Below are positions 1 to 10,041 of a stretch of 64,000 bases of DNA, piece after piece. The notes beneath the pieces were generated by a model that was not told the origin of the DNA, searched no databases, and saw only the letters and a program-made list of their open reading frames with translations. The first letter of the stretch is position 1. Each line of letters starts with the position of its first letter. Both the position numbers and the translations under genes were made by a program. The DNA lies in NCBI GenBank assembly GCA_029721435.1, contig CM056592.1, forward strand, positions 33,367,611 to 33,431,610, given 5' to 3'. This DNA comes from Gymnothorax reevesii. Lineage: Eukaryota; Chordata; Actinopteri; Anguilliformes; Muraenidae.

Positions 1-2089
1 GAATTAATTTTACTGCTGCAGAACAGTGCTGAGCCCAGACCTGCCCCCTGAAGCAGCCCCAGATCATAACCCCGCCTCCAGAGGCTTGTACCGTGGGCTC
101 TATGCATGATGGGAGCATCGCTTTATGGGCTTCCTTTCTTACCCTGATGCCCATCACTCTGGAACAGGGTAAATCTAGACTTATTAGACCATGTGACCTT
201 ATTCCACTGCCCCTCAGTCCAATCTTTATGCTCCCTCGCAAACTGAAGTCATTTTCTACCAAAAAGCCTCAAGAACAAGAGGCTTCCTTGTGGCCACGCA
301 GCTGTTTAGTCCCAATCCAAGTTCGTTTTGCATCTTGCATGTGACAATGCTCATACATTTATAATTAAATATAGCCATGAGTTCTACTTGTGATTTATTT
401 TTTGTAAAAGAGACTTTATTAAGCATTTTAGAGATCCCCCTTCAGGATCAGTTATGACTTTTCTCTGAACCATTTCCTCTGTGACGCTGACACCTCACCA
501 CTATCCTGCCAGGTTTTAATAAACTGTTGGACAGTTCCTGACCCAATTCAGCCATCTCCTCAGCTGTGTTCTTCGCTTAATGCTGGCCAATGATTTGATA
601 AATTTGAAATGCAGTAACACCTTTGACGACCATTGTCTGACATGTTTTTTTTTTTTAAGAAATAAAAAGTTTCTCACTGAACTAGTCAAGATTAAAAGAG
701 TTATTGCCAGCTGAAACGTATTCATCACTGTAATAATGATTCAATCAAAGGCTCTTGAGTATTTGCTAATTTCAATCCAAACGGCAACTTTTTTTTTTTT
801 TGAACAGGCAGTGTGCGTACTGTAGTTGTATTATACGCAGTAATTCATCCTCAGTTAGAGAGCAGTTTATGTTTATTCATAGGGCAATACAAGATGGTGA
901 CTCACGCCATCAGTACTCAATTATGTTCCCCCATGGGGCGGAGTAAAATGGCAACAGAGTGTCGGTTATGGTGGGTAGGAGGGCAGGCGGAGCAACAGCA
1001 GAAATCATGAATCAGGGCTGGAGTCTCCGAACAGCTCTGAACTGTACCCAGCCGAAAGCTCTCTATAAGGACACAGCACTAAAGTACCGACTGATTTAAA
1101 TGGGCTCTGCAGTGCAGGAAGGTCAAGCGGGAGAAGGTTGAAAAGTGCCCAAACAACAGAGACAGGCAGCCGGTGAATGGAGCAATTGGTGTGCACTGAA
1201 CAAGCTCTTTGGATGGCTGACAGGAGAAATGGGCAGGTGTGGATCGGCGATTCAACATTTATGGGAAAAATACAGGTGCTTCTCAAGTCTCATTTTGCGT
1301 GCCAGGTTGGGCTCGACCGAGGTTCCCGCAGAACAGCTTTGAAATCAAAAAATTTAGGAGCACATTCACTCCTTTGCATGATCTTCTGAACCGTAATCAT
1401 TGTTAGTTATTTGTCTCTGCCTGGCAGATTAACCAATCAAATCTCGACAAATTTCAGGATTATCTTTATCAGTCAGTTGTATTTACTATGATGAATCTGT
1501 TTGGTTTGGGTGATTTATCAGTCCAGCTGGTGATAGTATAGTTAATTGATGTCACTGAGATGTGACTCAGTTGCATAGTTATAAGCCAGACAAATCAAGA
1601 AATTCAGAACGAGATCTGCAAATGAGAATAAAAATTCTAATACAGTATTTCCATAACCCAATTCCATGAAACTCCAATTCCAGACAGAAATATTTTATGT
1701 TAACACAATTTTAGATTTATCTGTGCAGTGCTATGTAAAGTTCACTTATTTCATCAAGTCATTCAAAGGATTATACGGTGAGGGTTGTGAAACCGGAGGC
1801 GTCGAAAATATTCAGTCAACAAAAAAAGCAATCATCATCCTTTTGCAGTTGCCATGCATATGACTGAGGTAAATGTTATGTTTAATTTTACTCATAGTTA
1901 CGTTTAAATGTTTGCGTTGAGTCATATTAGTGCGTTTGTTACAGTTATAAAAGACAACTCTCAGGTTACTTTGGAGTCGCATTATTTCTGCAGTAGGAAA
2001 CACAAAGCAGGTGACAAGTATATCAGCTTAGCAATGCTACTTACTTGTTTTGTGTACCTCAAGAACGCTCATTTGCTCATGGATTGATT
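1..2089. other. Unassigned non-coding DNA
   Basis: No gene, RNA or confident transposon was recognised. There are poly-T tracts at about 645-656 and 789-801. The minus strand at roughly 480-600 faintly resembles a Tc1-type helix-turn-helix, but too weakly to call. Confidence 0.6.
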
Positions 2090-2972
2090 TAACGTAGAGG
2101 CGGGTTGAAGCACGCAGGGCAGCAGGCAATGGTACAGAGTCCACAATCCAAAGTCAGAATCCCAAGGACGTAATCCGAATCGTTCGCAGGGCAGCAAACA
2201 CAAAACTCAGAGTTGGGCGAAACAGGTATGGTACACGGGCAGATAAGTATTAAAAAAAATGCCAAAATCAGAATCCGGGACATTCCAGTCAGGACGTATA
2301 ACACAAAGACAATCGTAGCACGGGGAAAACGTTCTGACAAAAGCTGTGAGTGAAATGACTGCTTAAATACACACAGGGGAAGTCACATGCTATGATGAGA
2401 GACAGAACAGTGATTAGCCAGGTGCAGAAAATCTGCGGAACCACAGCAAAGTAAATTGAGTGAAGGCAAGGGGCGGAGACTAGAGCAGAGCGAGTGCTGA
2501 GAGCTCGCTAGTCAATTAGTAATGTGCAGCTATACAATCCCCAGTGCTTGTTCGTAAGATAGTACTATAAACAATGTTAGTCTTGGTTAGTAAGTTCAAC
2601 TAAAACAACAATCTGTTAGTATTGTAAGTAAAACAGAAAAGCAAGGTGAAGGAAGTAAACGAGATTGGAAGGAATGGTTTAAATCCCAGAAACCATGAAA
2701 TCACCCGAAAGTGTGGCACACAATACTGGGGCAGTGAGAAATCACATGACAAAAGACCAGACAGGGGGAGACAAAGTGCAATGCATGGTATGAGACTAAA
2801 CATGGACCGGAATATAACTGCAATGGAATATGGAAGAGATACACAGACAAAGCAAAAACAAAACATGGTAATCGCAGTACAAAATACAGAGCATGGTCAG
2901 ACAACGCAGAATTCATAAACATGGAAGTCAGGCAAAAACAAAAACATGGTCAGGCAGTCCAGCATCATGACA
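2090..2972 (-). mobile_element. Solo-LTR-like block, gypsy type
   Basis: Read on the minus strand the block starts TGTCATGATGC at 2972. It is pyrimidine-rich, with a TATTTAA box near 2363-2369 followed by a downstream transcribed-like stretch, which is the layout of a fish Ty3/gypsy long terminal repeat. No second LTR, primer binding site or pol gene lies next to it, so a solo LTR or LTR fragment is the likely state. The 3' border near 2090 is a guess; the run of GC-rich sequence ends there. The open frames inside are by-products of its skewed composition. Confidence 0.45.
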
Positions 2973-3229
2973 GATTTCAAAGTTAGTGTGCGCTTTCATA
3001 ACATGAGTTGCAAACATGTTGCTATAATGACCGTAAATAGCAATTGTGTTTCAAAAAAAGTGCACCGCTCGAGTTTTAATATAGTCCACCAGCATGTGGG
3101 TAGAATTGGTACTGAGAGAAATCATTCAAAACTTAATTCTTAAGTGCCCCAAAAATATGGGCCCGTGCGTTAACTGCCTTGATAATATAAAGATAAAAAA
3201 TATGAAAAGTATCGAGAATGCTTTATTTC

Positions 3230-3516
3230 TTTTTTAATTTAATTTAATTTCATTTCATTTAACCCTTATTTAACCAGGGAAGTCCCGTTGAGATTGAAAT
3301 CTCTTTTTCAAGGGAGCCCTGGGGGAAGAGATGGGGAGGGACAGAGGAATTACACAGCCAATTAGATCAGGGGATGATTAGGTGGCAGATTGAAAGAGCC
3401 AGGTTGGGACTTTGGCCATGACACCGGGGAACCCCCTACTCTTATCGAAGAGTGTCATAGGATCTTTAATGACCACTGTGAGTCAGGACCTCAGTTTAAC
3501 GTCTCATCCGAAAGAC
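3230..3516 (-). repeat. Fish interspersed repeat, copy A
   Basis: This segment is the reverse complement of 29091-29351 over nearly its whole length. It runs from a (TTAAAT)-like tail at 3230 to the shared border motif GTCTTTCGGATGAGACG (minus strand) at 3516. The polarity, A-rich tail and sharp shared 5' border fit a short retroposed element (SINE or truncated LINE 3' end). From memory this family is abundant in fish. Both copies hold an antisense frame of about 42 codons with only a few changes, which gene finders may report as a protein. Confidence 0.8.
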
Positions 3517-4427
3517 AGTATACATTGTATACTGTATATTTTGCCATGCTGATGCTTTCCTGGATGAAATAAGGAGCTGCAGCAGTGTAGTCAGTTTTTC
3601 GTCTTCCCATCAATCCCAGCCCCAGGAATGAAGTGCGGGACAGATCTTAATATTCTCTTTTCCCGAGGGCCGAATGTTCATAATGAACCTGAACAATATC
3701 ATCCTGCGTCTTATCTCATACGGAATACCATACGGATTCCATACGGAATACTTTTATATAAAATTGTCGCGTTTGTACGGAATACTTTTCCCGAAAATGA
3801 CACAATATAAAGTACTGAAGTACAGGTGGCCCATCACTGTGATCGTCAACTGATTTCGTGTTTTCGTCGGACAGCGAATGGTCATCCACGCCGCTGGCAC
3901 CGGCTTACCACAGGGAATGGTAGAAATGGCTGTGCTGTAGGTAGCAGCTTGCCGTAGGGAATGAGTTAAAGCATTATCATAAATTATATTTTTAATTTTC
4001 CACTGTGCTGTTCGTGTGATCCTTAGAGGAGGGACTTTTGTTTTTAAAGCTAATATTTATAGAGAAATGTTCAAAAGCAAGGAAAACAAGCCTAAAGTTA
4101 TTATTGTGATCCTCAGATTTTAGCCTGTAGAGATGAAAGGAATATGCAGATACATTTATCTTAGCAAATTAATTATGAAAATCACCATGCCTCTCATAAA
4201 TAAAAAGTTGTATTGAAAAGTTAATTTCAAGGTTTAATTTAGGAAGGTGTGACATGATTCCTTGCCAAAATGGGCCTGGCTTGTCGAGCAAATTCCCACA
4301 TGCGCTCATTCTCAGAAACGTAATGATGGTCAAACAGACCTGCCATTGCCGCTCCACTCCAGAAAACCGCTAATTAATCTGTTCCTCTACTCTGCCTCTG
4401 TCTGCTGCTCTGCTGTATCGCAGATCT
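3517..4427. other. Unassigned non-coding DNA
   Basis: No gene was recognised. The motif TACGGAAT or TACGGATT recurs four times between 3718 and 3786, a small irregular repeat. The rest is AT-rich with no structure I could assign. Confidence 0.5.
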
Positions 4428-4790
4428 GTTGCTGCTGCGAATAACCATCGCTCTCGACTGCTGCTAGCAACCATCACCCTCTGCTGCAGCCAGGAACCCT
4501 TACCCTCTGCTGCTGCTGCTGCGAGTAAACATCGCTCTCGACTGCTGCTAGCAACCATCACCCTCTGCTGCAGCCAGGTACCCTCACCCTCTGCTGCTGC
4601 GAGTAACCATTGCTGTCTACTGCTGCTAGTAATCATCGCTCTCGACTGCTGCTAGTAAACATGACCCTCTACTGCTGCCAGTAACCACCGCTCTCTACTG
4701 CTGCTAGTAAACATAGCCCTCTACTGCTGCGAGTAAACATAGCCCTCTACTGCTGCGAGTAACCATCGCTCTCTGCTGCATCTCTCTCTG
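4428..4790. repeat. CTG-rich minisatellite, about 26-bp unit
   Basis: About 14 diverged units of the form CTGCTGCNAGTAACCATCGC follow one another. The best-kept neighbours (around 4710-4760) show a 26-bp period. Units differ by point changes and by expansion of the CTG run (for example near 4508). A long open minus-strand frame rich in Ala, Ser and Gln crosses the array. It is explained by the repeat itself, not by a gene. Confidence 0.85.
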
Positions 4791-6339
4791 CTTGTTGCCA
4801 GTTTGCTTGTACCTCAGTATTATCTTGTGGGCCCTGAAAAGTTCCTCTGAAGGGGCTAATATTCTATCAGTCCATCTTTTTTATTATTCTTCTTCTTCTG
4901 AAGCTCAATGGGCCACAGGGTGCATCTGGATCAGAGATTAGATGCCAAACTATCATTATGTAGATTTGTCTGTGTTTCAATGAACTAACTGCATTTGTGT
5001 TGGCTGACTGAACTTAGCAGGATTGGCTAAAATCCTTGCATCACCCCTAAGTCCCACAGTACGGCTGGATTCCTTTTGGCTCTCAGATAACAGTATTCCT
5101 GGAGGACAGGAAGAGGCCAATTTCCATATTAATTTCTGCAGGATATAAACTTGTAGGATTTTGATATGCCTACAGCAAGGAAAGACTGCTTCCTTCCTGG
5201 TAAACGGGTTCACTCCTGTAATATATAATTACTACAGGACTGAGTAAAATGTTTGAAAGACACAAACCTGCACAATTTCAACTGCTCTTTGTCAGTAATT
5301 GGTGCCAAAAAATTTCAAGGGATAACTCAGCAAATCAGGATTCCTTAGGAGTAATCTGCTTAACTATCCATCAGAATTTTCCCGCGTCAATCTTGTGTTA
5401 GGTATGTAAAACTTTCAGGGATTTAATTTCTATTGTATTTTCATGTGTAAATACAAGATAAAAGTATAAAAATTGTTCCACATCTAAGAGGTACCACCCA
5501 GCTATCACTTCGTTAAAGTGAACAGTGCGGCGGTTAATTTCCCATTATTACTGCACACGTGCTTAAGACATAGTTTTCACATTTTTATCCAAAAAAAAAA
5601 GTCTCTTGAGACTATTTCAGCCACTAATCACTGATAAATGTTTCTTGGATATAACTCAAGGTGCCACTGCTTTGTTCAAAAATGTTGTCTTCAGGTCCGT
5701 TTTTCTTCTGTGCAACAGCATCACATCGCCTGTTGGACAGTCATTGTCATATTGGGATATTTGGACCCCAGTGTTCATCATCACATTCTGGTCAATGTTA
5801 TGATAATTATGTCAGAGGACAGAGACATGTCCCCCTTGACTGTTCTTATTCCATCACTTCTGATGTTCACAACTTTGTGAGGCAAAGCAATGATTACGTT
5901 TAGCTAACAGGCTAACATGCTTGGAAGTACATGCCGTACGGCTGTAGGGAAACAATGCCCTCAGTTTCTACCAACTGCAAGTGATTATTCAATAAAGTCT
6001 TGGCATAAACTAAATTCACCATAATGCTCAGTCCTTTTTATTTGTATCCAGGACTCATCCAGGAGGTCACAAAAGAATTCACCCTGAAATCTAAGGAACT
6101 GCAGGTCTCACTTGCCTTATTAAGGGTTAGTTTTTTTTAATAGTCAGTACTTCCGCAGAAGCGGATCACCAGTCACAGACTGAATTCTGTGTTGGACACA
6201 GGAAAACAGTAGACCAAAGGCAAACTCATGTAGCCTACTAGCTAACTGTCTCTGCCCAGTTATTTTAGATTTAATTCTTCATATACAACTTCCAACGAGT
6301 CCAAAATTTCATTTTAGATTTTGATCTTAAAAATACAGC
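4791..6339. other. Unassigned non-coding DNA
   Basis: No gene or repeat family was recognised. A short (TTC)n run lies near 4887-4899. The several overlapping 60-80 codon frames at 5600-5900 have no recognisable motif. Confidence 0.5.
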
Positions 6340-6756
6340 TCACGTGACGTCCCCCTCCTGCACCTTAGACGTTACTCCTTCCTGCCGACTTAAAAACTGT
6401 TCTTGCCCTCCCTCTTCTCAAAACATCAAAATTAGACCCTTCCTTTCTGAAAAACGACAGACCTCCCGCTTAACTCTCTTTTCTGTGGATATTGAAAAAG
6501 TTGTTTTCGCTCAGCAGGCGATTCATCTGAATAATAACAACCCTCTGCTGTCTTCTAATTCAGGTAATTGCTCTATCCTCGTCCTCCTGGATCTAAATGC
6601 CACAGTCGCTCACGCTGTGCTCATCAACCACCTGTAGAAATGTGTGGGCATCTCTGGTGTTGCCTGCAACTGGTATGAGTCATACTTAAGTGGAGGACAC
6701 TCTTCAATCAGCTTGGGTGATTCAATAGTGTCCCCAGCCCCCGTTCACTGCAGTGT

Positions 6757-6776
6757 CCCCCCCCCCCCCCCCCCCC
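6757..6776 (+). repeat. (C)20 homopolymer
   Basis: Twenty consecutive C residues lie inside the LINE remnant, immediately after the VHCSV codons where a conserved G-V-P-Q-G motif is expected. On the minus strand this is a poly-G run able to form a G-quadruplex. The exact length may be a sequencing estimate. Confidence 0.9.
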
Positions 6777-6955
6777 AGGCTTAATGTTGCACTCTGCTTC
6801 CTGAATCTGGTTCCTTTGTGTGTCCTTACGCACATATAAAGTATAATATTCCATTTTATTGCTGTGCCGAAGATCCGCGGTCATACAGTGGCCGCCCTGC
6901 ACGAATGTCCTGCGGCCATTAAAAGCTGAATGGCTTATATCTTCTCAGCTTAACA

Positions 6956-7166
6956 TTAACTCTTAGAGCAATAAATACAGTTTCAAGGAATTAAAAATGC
7001 AGTTATCCTGAGCTGTTGAAACCTATCAAGTGGCAACTTGTTTGAAAGAGCTCCCCTGAGGGAGCTCTTTTAGACAAGTTTCCACAGGATAGGTTTTCAA
7101 CAGCATCTGATTTGAATATCTTACATCATTGGGCAATTGTAGTTGCCCATACTGCTCTAAAGTTAA
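6956..7166. mobile_element. Palindromic TTAA-flanked MITE, copy 1
   Basis: TTAA at 6956-6959 and 7163-7166 flank ends CTCTTAGAGC and GCTCTAAAG. The core at 7013-7106 is a near-perfect hairpin: arm GTTGAAACCTATC...GAGCTCCC, a 4-base loop around 7060, then the complementary arm. Copies at 12267-12426, 36177-36285 and 54677-54880 share the ends and the core. TTAA target sites and CCCTT-like ends in the better copies suggest a piggyBac-type mobiliser. This copy sits inside the LINE remnant, so it is the younger insertion. Confidence 0.75.
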
Positions 7167-7741
7167 AAACATCGAAGGTTATACAGTATGGCCTGTGCCA
7201 CGCTTGAGCTCCGACTGAAAATGATTTTGGTCTCTGTTATAGAGTCTGAAGCCCACTGTAGGAAGTCTGAGTATCATATTTGATCCTGATCTCAATCTTA
7301 AACAACTAGTGGAGGAGGTTATCCAATCTTGTTTTCATCATATGAGAAACATCGAGAAAATCAACTTGTTCCTTGTCAATCTATGATCTGAGGAAATGTG
7401 TTTATTATTTTATTTCTACATGCCTTAACTAATGTAACTCTCGATACACTTGTCTCAGCCAAAAGTCTGTCGTCTTCAATTACGACAGAATGCTGCAGCT
7501 ATGCTTTCAACCGGCTCCAAAAACTTTGACCACGTTTCTCCAGGCATTCTTACTCTGGCTTTCAGTTGCTTTTAGAATTAATATCAGAATTGTACTCGTC
7601 ACATTTAAGGCCAGGTCTGATCTTGCACCGTCATAAGTTTCAGGACTACTACTCTTTAGCTGATATGTATACTAGCATTGAACTGAGAAATGGCAAACTA
7701 ATTTCCGGCTGAAGAGATGAAGGGCATCTAACTAGTGAACA

Positions 7742-8144
7742 CAATTTTGGATCACACTTTAGATGAAATGTTGCTCATAAAGGTTTTAAACAGCATGTAT
7801 AATGCCTTAATAAATGAAAAATAATGTCTTCATAAATCATACATAAGTAAATGTCCTGCTTTGTAAAGAGATCCTTATTCAGCATCTAATGTCAGATGTC
7901 ATATAACTGACAATGTCTCTTAGCTAGTGGCTAAACACTATCAAGGGTGACATTGTCAGCTAAGTGACGTTGTCATTGTCACATCTGGCATCACACGCTA
8001 AAAAAGTGATATTTCACCCTTTACAAAGCATGAAATTTGCTTACATATGATTTATGAAGACATTGTGTTTCATTCATGAAGTCATTATACATGCTATATA
8101 ATGCCTTATGAGCAAGACTTTATATAAAGTGTGACCCAACTTTG
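7742..8144. mobile_element. hAT-like MITE with ~110-bp inverted arms
   Basis: The element body 7750-8136 starts GATCACACTTTA and ends TAAAGTGTGACC. The arms match for roughly 110 bp with mismatches. The flanks CAATTTTG (7742-7749) and CAACTTTG (8137-8144) agree at 7 of 8 bases, the 8-bp duplication expected for hAT. The centre repeats GACAATGTC and its complement. A second, 5'-truncated copy is at 41372-41613. No coding capacity. Confidence 0.8.
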
Positions 8145-8362
8145 TCCAATTCTTTCTTCAGTGCTTCCCTCACTTCAGTTTTCGTGAACTCTGTCAGTTT
8201 AAGATAGAACTCCATTTTTGGCTTTGGCGAAAACAGTAGTTTTGAACTTTCTGCCGTTATTAAAGTCATTGTTAGTTCAAGGAGTTTATATCGAAGCTGT
8301 GGTAAACCAACAGAAAAGAAGACACAGACAAGGCAACCGGTTGCTAAGAATCCAGGCCACAT
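8120..8362 (-). other. 80-codon frame, possible exon remnant
   Basis: The frame opens MWPGFLATGC with a hydrophobic stretch of about 18 residues and then becomes charged and amphipathic (LTEFTKTEVREALKKELDKV). That composition looks more protein-like than most chance frames here. The adjacent MITE cuts its 3' end. With the MITE removed the frame closes a few codons later. I do not recognise the family, and a chance frame of this length is quite possible. Confidence 0.2.
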
Positions 8363-8619
8363 GCAGTCATTTTACTTAAAATAATAAACCAAAAGACAAT
8401 AAACTTTACGAGCCTTAAATTCATGGGGGGAATTAGCCACTGTCACGGGGCAGAGTTGCGTCAGAGCAAGGCTTTCTGGAGGGAATTAAACTCGGTATTT
8501 TCCCTCTCTTCGCATTAGTATTCTGACAGAAATATTGAGCACGATCAGCGGTTAGTAACGCACTTGCGAATCACACTGTCAGCCAACCTGTCCCCGTCTG
8601 CTATTTTGCAAGCTTAATA

Positions 8620-8890
8620 TTGAGCCTTGGTTGGCCGCAGACGAGGATCAGGTGCGTTGTCTCGTGAGGAGTGCGCTGGGAGAGCCCTTCTTGCAGGTCC
8701 AGCCGCAAGTAGCAGCGGCGGCCGGGGGTGCTGAATGGATTCCCGGCCCACCGCCGCTGTCCGAAGTGCTAAAAAGCAGATGCGCAAATGCGAGGTGAAT
8801 TGCCGATTCCGGTTTGCATGTAGCGAACGATGGGCGTGTTCATCGCCTCGTTGCCACAAAACAAAACGTAAACGCACAGAGTGTGGGCGA
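8620..8890. promoter_or_regulatory. Short CpG-rich patch, candidate CpG island
   Basis: About 25 CpG dinucleotides fall in roughly 270 bp, with G+C clearly above the AT-rich surroundings; by hand count observed/expected CpG is near 1. Outside transposons this is the only such patch in the window. It could be an unmethylated promoter or first exon of an unseen gene, or a young CpG-rich insertion. No matching TIRs or open frame with a known motif was found. Confidence 0.35.
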
Positions 8891-9756
8891 TTTTATAGCA
8901 CTGGCTTCCCAGACTAAAGGATTCCCTAACACAAGGGGCAGTTGATTGGCCCGATTTGAAAATAATATAAATGATAATTTTTTTGTGATTTAACATTTTC
9001 CCCAGCATCTTGAATGCACCCATTGCACTCCCACAGCCGTGGACTCTCCTCAGAGCACTGGAGCTCTCTCTTACGTACTTGGAACTGCAGTTAGTCAGTT
9101 CTGTACGCAACGCAACATGACTGCACTTTGTAGCGACAACTCTGAACTGTGAAATTCTTCGTGCTCTCGCTTGTGTTTGTTTAAGATGCGTTAGAGGGAG
9201 TCAACATAACCGCAGCAGCTCTGGATAAATTCCAGTGAAAATTATCCCCACGATTAAGGCGTCATTGTTCCGTAGTTGTGTTTGTTTTCATTGTTTATAT
9301 GCTGTTTAATAGCTGGATAGGCCACTTGTAGAAAATGAACACAAATAATGCCTGTTGATGCCACCAATTATTGGGTGCCATTTATAATGAATTGGAATTG
9401 AAATTTGGGCTGCGGCCAGCGCTCAAACAAGGCAGGCTTCCCGGGGAAATGCAGAAATGTTGCAATTAAAACAGGAAACAGTATTTTGTAAATCCATTTT
9501 AACCTAAACACATTGGAGAAAAAAATAGTACAAAGACCACTAAGCAATGTTTTAATTCATCTACTATATTGTTTTTCGTAAAATAATTGCTAGCTTGATA
9601 GGTAATGTCTGTTACACATTCCAATAAAGTTGAGACAGGTGTATGTCCACCACTGAGTAACATAACCTATTAAAGGAGAGTAAGCTCTCCTTTAATTATG
9701 CTCAGGTGTCATTTTGGAAAAGGTGACATGAATTTTAGAGTTTGTGTAATGTTAAT
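8891..9756. other. Unassigned DNA with one perfect hairpin
   Basis: No gene was recognised. At 9670-9695 an 11-bp perfect inverted repeat, TTAAAGGAGAG and its complement, is separated by four bases. Confidence 0.5.
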
Positions 9757-10041
9757 TTAACCATGCATGAATTATGATAAACTCCGTCAGGATTTTTTTT
9801 ACTAAGTGTTTTTGTACATCTTTGGGGATGTAAAACAAGAAAAAAAAGTGTGTTTCTCTTTATTCTATACTTTTTCCCATTGTAATAACCTCCCAATGAG
9901 AATTTTTGTATCAGATAATGCAACGGCATCTACTAGAGTGGACTATATGCAGCAGTGCCCAAAATTGCAGGCATGTATAGATAAAAAAAATAGTTTTAAA
10001 CAACTGTACACTGTAGTGACCTCCATGCATGAAAGGGTTAA
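9757..10041. mobile_element. piggyBac-like MITE, 277 bp
   Basis: TTAA at 9757-9760 and 10038-10041 flank ends CCATGCATGAATT and, on the complement, CCCTTTCATGCATGGAGG. The right end is a form I know from fish piggyBac-derived MITEs. The left end has lost about five bases relative to it. No coding capacity. Confidence 0.6.

Larger units (their letters stand above)
6340..7690 (+). pseudogene. Decayed L2-type LINE, reverse transcriptase
   Basis: Three stretches read like the reverse transcriptase of L2/CR1-group LINEs. At about 6560-6750 the frame gives ILVLLDL, then HAVLINHL and SYLSGG, then SLGDS and PAPVHC. At 6840-6885 it gives YNIPFYCCAED, where the catalytic Y-x-D-D has decayed to C-A-E-D. 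At 7265-7360 and 7485-7570 it gives IFDPDL, FHHMRNIEKI, QLRQNAAAML and FDHVSP, the usual C-terminal order. Stops and frameshifts separate them, the 5' part is missing, and a poly-C tract and a palindromic MITE interrupt it. This element cannot be active. Clade assignment (L2 versus another CR1-group clade) is from family knowledge. Confidence 0.85.

Noticed and set aside
480..620. Minus-strand peptide GTVQQFIKTWQDSGEVSASQ, faintly like a Tc1 helix-turn-helix
   Set aside because: Short, with stops nearby, no terminal repeats and no second motif; resemblance could be chance.
4370..4636. 88-codon Ala/Ser/Gln-rich minus-strand frame
   Set aside because: Fully explained by the CTG-rich minisatellite.
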